Part shown: positions 5,242 through 6,460 of the stretch, in pieces
Layout of the letters: every line of letters begins with the position of its first letter
Position numbering within the stretch: the first letter of the stretch is position 1
Assembly: GCA_938036405.1 (NCBI GenBank)
Contig: CALHPT010000173.1
Span: 1-6,460 of the forward strand
Length of the DNA stretch: 6,460 nt
Reading direction: 5' to 3'
Origin: an uncultured Tannerella sp.
GTDB lineage: Bacteria; Bacteroidota; Bacteroidia; Bacteroidales; Tannerellaceae
Program-made: the position numbers and the translations under genes
The notes under the pieces: model-generated
The model's database searches: none
The model's input: the letters and a program-made list of their open reading frames with translations, nothing else
Told to the model about the DNA's origin: nothing

Positions 5242-6219
5242 TCAGAGCCTTGTTGTAGTCAAGGGCGCCTCGGGGATGGAACTGTCGATGATGTCGTAAT
5301 TCACATGGCCGTCTTTGCCGGTCACTGTCTCGACAGCCGAGACCGTGCCCACGCGTTTGGGGTAGATCTGCGACAGATCGATGCTATCCTCGACGAAGGT
5401 TAGGAGCGGCCGGTCGGCGCGGGTGATCTCCGTGCCCGTCGCATCCGTTTTGTAGCTACGCGCCGCGGCGGCGTTGAAGCCCGTTTCGTTGGCGAACTTC
5501 GTCCCATCGAAGGCGATCGTTTGCGACTTTGGAAGCAGCAGTTCCACACTGCCATAGGTCGAGGCCTCGATATTCTTCCGCCCGCCCTGTACAAGCAGAA
5601 TCTCGCACGGCTTCTTTGCACCGAAATTGTCGCGCGACACGCCCGGCTTCAGCCCGCAATCTCGCCCGTAACGCAGGCGCAGCGGGTTGGCCTTATTGTA
5701 TTCCACACGGCGCAGGTAGATGGCTTTGCCCCGGATCTCCCATTCCGTTTTGAACTCATCGGCCAGCGTTTGCAGGGCGTCGGCACAGGAGGTGTGGTTG
5801 TACGAAACCGTTTTTTCCGTCGCCTCAATGCAACTGCCCACCGTCCATCCGCTATCCCGGCGATTGAGCGCCTTCACGATCAGCTCCAAGTGTGCCCGCG
5901 GTTTGGCCGTGTAGGCAAACTTCAGCAAGTTTTGAATCGTCGTGTCGCGCACTTTGTACTTACGCAGGGCAGCCTCTGGGCCTTCCATCGTCACGGTATA
6001 TTCAAAGTTGCGGTTGCCGTGGCAGACGAACTTTTGCGCGCTTTCCAGTCGGTAGCGCGTACCTCGGAAATCGGTGTAGGCCCCTTCCGGGATCTCCACA
6101 TATTCAGGCAGGGAATAGTAGAGCGTCAGCAGCTTAGTCTGATGGATCCGATCCTCGAGGTAGCTGCCGTCGTCCGGCTCGACATCGAGGATCAGCGCAT
6201 CCTTTTTATCGTACTCAAT
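5242..6219 (-). CDS. Tail-tip protein, N-terminal portion (325 aa), frameshifted and lacking an ordinary start codon
   Basis: The conserved sequence starts near 6219 (EYDKKDALILDVEPDDGSYL), followed by LLTLYYSLPEYVEIPEGAY and FEYTVTME, which match the N-terminal domain of Bacteroidales tail-tip (prophage endopeptidase-tail-like) proteins. The frame is closed by TGA at 6238-6240, and no ATG, GTG or TTG occurs before GTG 6099, which would delete about 40 conserved residues. The best-placed start is ATT at 6219, with AGAGG about ten bases upstream; it is either a rare start or a mutated ATG. Later parts include KAYKVRD-type strands, a helix around YNHTSCADALQTLADEFKTE and a SIDLSQIYPKRVGTV segment. 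The frame ends at 5242 after SIPEAPLTTTRL, where the -1 frame carries the expected continuation. The product was probably the front half of the 3092-5227 protein. Confidence 0.75.
   Translation of the reverse strand: MEYDKKDALILDVEPDDGSYLEDRIHQTKLLTLYYSLPEYVEIPEGAYTDFRGTRYRLESAQKFVCHGNRNFEYTVTMEGPEAALRKYKVRDTTIQNLLKFAYTAKPRAHLELIVKALNRRDSGWTVGSCIEATEKTVSYNHTSCADALQTLADEFKTEWEIRGKAIYLRRVEYNKANPLRLRYGRDCGLKPGVSRDNFGAKKPCEILLVQGGRKNIEASTYGSVELLLPKSQTIAFDGTKFANETGFNAAAARSYKTDATGTEITRADRPLLTFVEDSIDLSQIYPKRVGTVSAVETVTGKDGHVNYDIIDSSIPEAPLTTTRL
5263..5275 (-). other. Frameshift position within the tail-tip gene
   Basis: Between these bases the good coding frame moves from the 6219-5242 frame (DIIDSSIPEAP) to the 5227-3092 frame (LDYNKALIAGQTMKVIFQSG), with no stop in the second frame. 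Two C runs lie here, CCCC at 5272-5275 and CCC at 5263-5265; one additional C in either would restore a single reading frame. No canonical tandem slippery heptamer is present, so mutation or sequencing error is likelier than programmed slippage. Confidence 0.75.
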
Positions 6220-6252
6220 GTTTGGCGCCTCTTTTTCTCAGTTCTCTGTTTT

Positions 6253-6378
6253 TCAGCTCTTTCCGTTTTCCCCGTTGTACTTAATGATTTGTGGGGCATA
6301 CTTGTTAAGCACGTCAAATAATAGATGAAGCCAAAGATCCGGAAACATTCTCAGGATATTCTCCGAAACAAAATCCAA
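6253..6378 (-). CDS. Possible small ORF upstream of the tail-tip gene, 41 aa
   Basis: The frame reads DFVSENILRMFPDLWLHLLF then DVLNKYAPQIIKYNGENGKS, stopping at TGA 6253-6255. The sequence looks protein-like, with an amphipathic helix and a polar tail. A TTG start at 6378 has AGGAGA just upstream; an ATG at 6348 would give only 31 residues. It ends 33 bases before the proposed tail-tip start, as expected for an operon neighbour. I recognise no family. It may instead be the C-terminal end of a larger gene broken by TAA at 6403-6405. Confidence 0.35.
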   Translation of the reverse strand: MDFVSENILRMFPDLWLHLLFDVLNKYAPQIIKYNGENGKS

Positions 6379-6402
6379 ACAATCTCTCCTCTGTAGAGAG
6401 TA

Positions 6403-6459
6403 TTACCCGGATGATTCGTTATGGAGCCAAATCGGCTCTTGCTGGCGCTTGAACACATT
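6403..6459 (-). CDS. Possible C-terminal end of an upstream gene (partial)
   Basis: The minus-strand frame reads NVFKRQQEPIWLHNESSG before TAA at 6403-6405 and is open to the window edge. It is in the same frame as the ORF at 6253-6378, separated only by this stop. It is too short to identify, and I list it because the upstream gene of the tail operon should end about here. Confidence 0.25.
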   Translation of the reverse strand, partial: NVFKRQQEPIWLHNESSG

Positions 6460-6460
6460 T

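Noticed and set aside
6162..6300. Minus-strand basic ORF reading MPHKSLSTTGKTERAEKQRT
   Set aside because: It overlaps both the small ORF ending at 6253 and the start of the tail-tip domain, and has a skewed Lys/Arg composition typical of a shadow frame.
5521..6321. Plus-strand ORF of 266 residues
   Set aside because: It is antisense to the clearly homologous tail-tip N-terminal domain and has no recognisable domain of its own.
6384..6438. Small hairpins (CTCTC/GAGAG and GAGCC/GGCTC) as a terminator or operator
   Set aside because: Stems are only about five pairs, lie in probable coding sequence, and no T run follows on the minus strand.

Overview
The window looks like part of a prophage, or a prophage-derived tail module, from a fairly GC-rich member of the Bacteroidales. 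I base this on the proteins. The large tail-tip protein, the short tail accessory proteins, the collagen-like fibre and the tape-measure-like fragment all resemble proteins I know from Bacteroides, Parabacteroides, Tannerella and Porphyromonas prophages. The base composition would suit an oral Tannerella- or Alistipes-like genome, but I cannot name a species from sequence alone. Every gene I accept is on the minus strand, so the operon reads from high to low coordinates.

Layout in reading order. 6460-6253: end of an upstream region, with a short C-terminal fragment and a possible 41-residue ORF. 6219-3092: one large tail-tip/tail-fibre gene, now split in two by a one-base frameshift near 5263-5275. 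Its first half also has no ordinary start codon. 3062-1770: four compact genes, in order a 92-aa protein, a 105-aa protein, a 109-aa HExxH protein and a 114-aa beta-rich protein. Two junctions here are 4-base ATGA overlaps. 1757-1215: a collagen-like fibre protein with three 31-residue repeats and a questionable C-terminus. 1214-843: no gene, but five 41-bp tandem repeats followed by a strongly folded inverted-repeat element. 775-1: an open frame that joins an unfamiliar N-terminal domain, repeat-encoded sequence and an internal piece of a phage tail tape-measure protein, running off the window.

The 6219-1215 genes look like the distal tail or baseplate of a siphovirus-like particle: receptor-contacting tip protein, small accessory proteins and a modular fibre. 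The tape-measure piece is out of place, because tape-measure genes normally lie upstream of the tip gene. It is attached through repeat DNA, which suggests a recombination junction or insertion of a repeat-bounded cassette. The two apparent one-base losses and the missing start codon suggest a decaying prophage, sequencing or assembly error, or, at one of the sites, programmed frameshifting. I see no tRNA, rRNA, CRISPR array, integrase or transposase.
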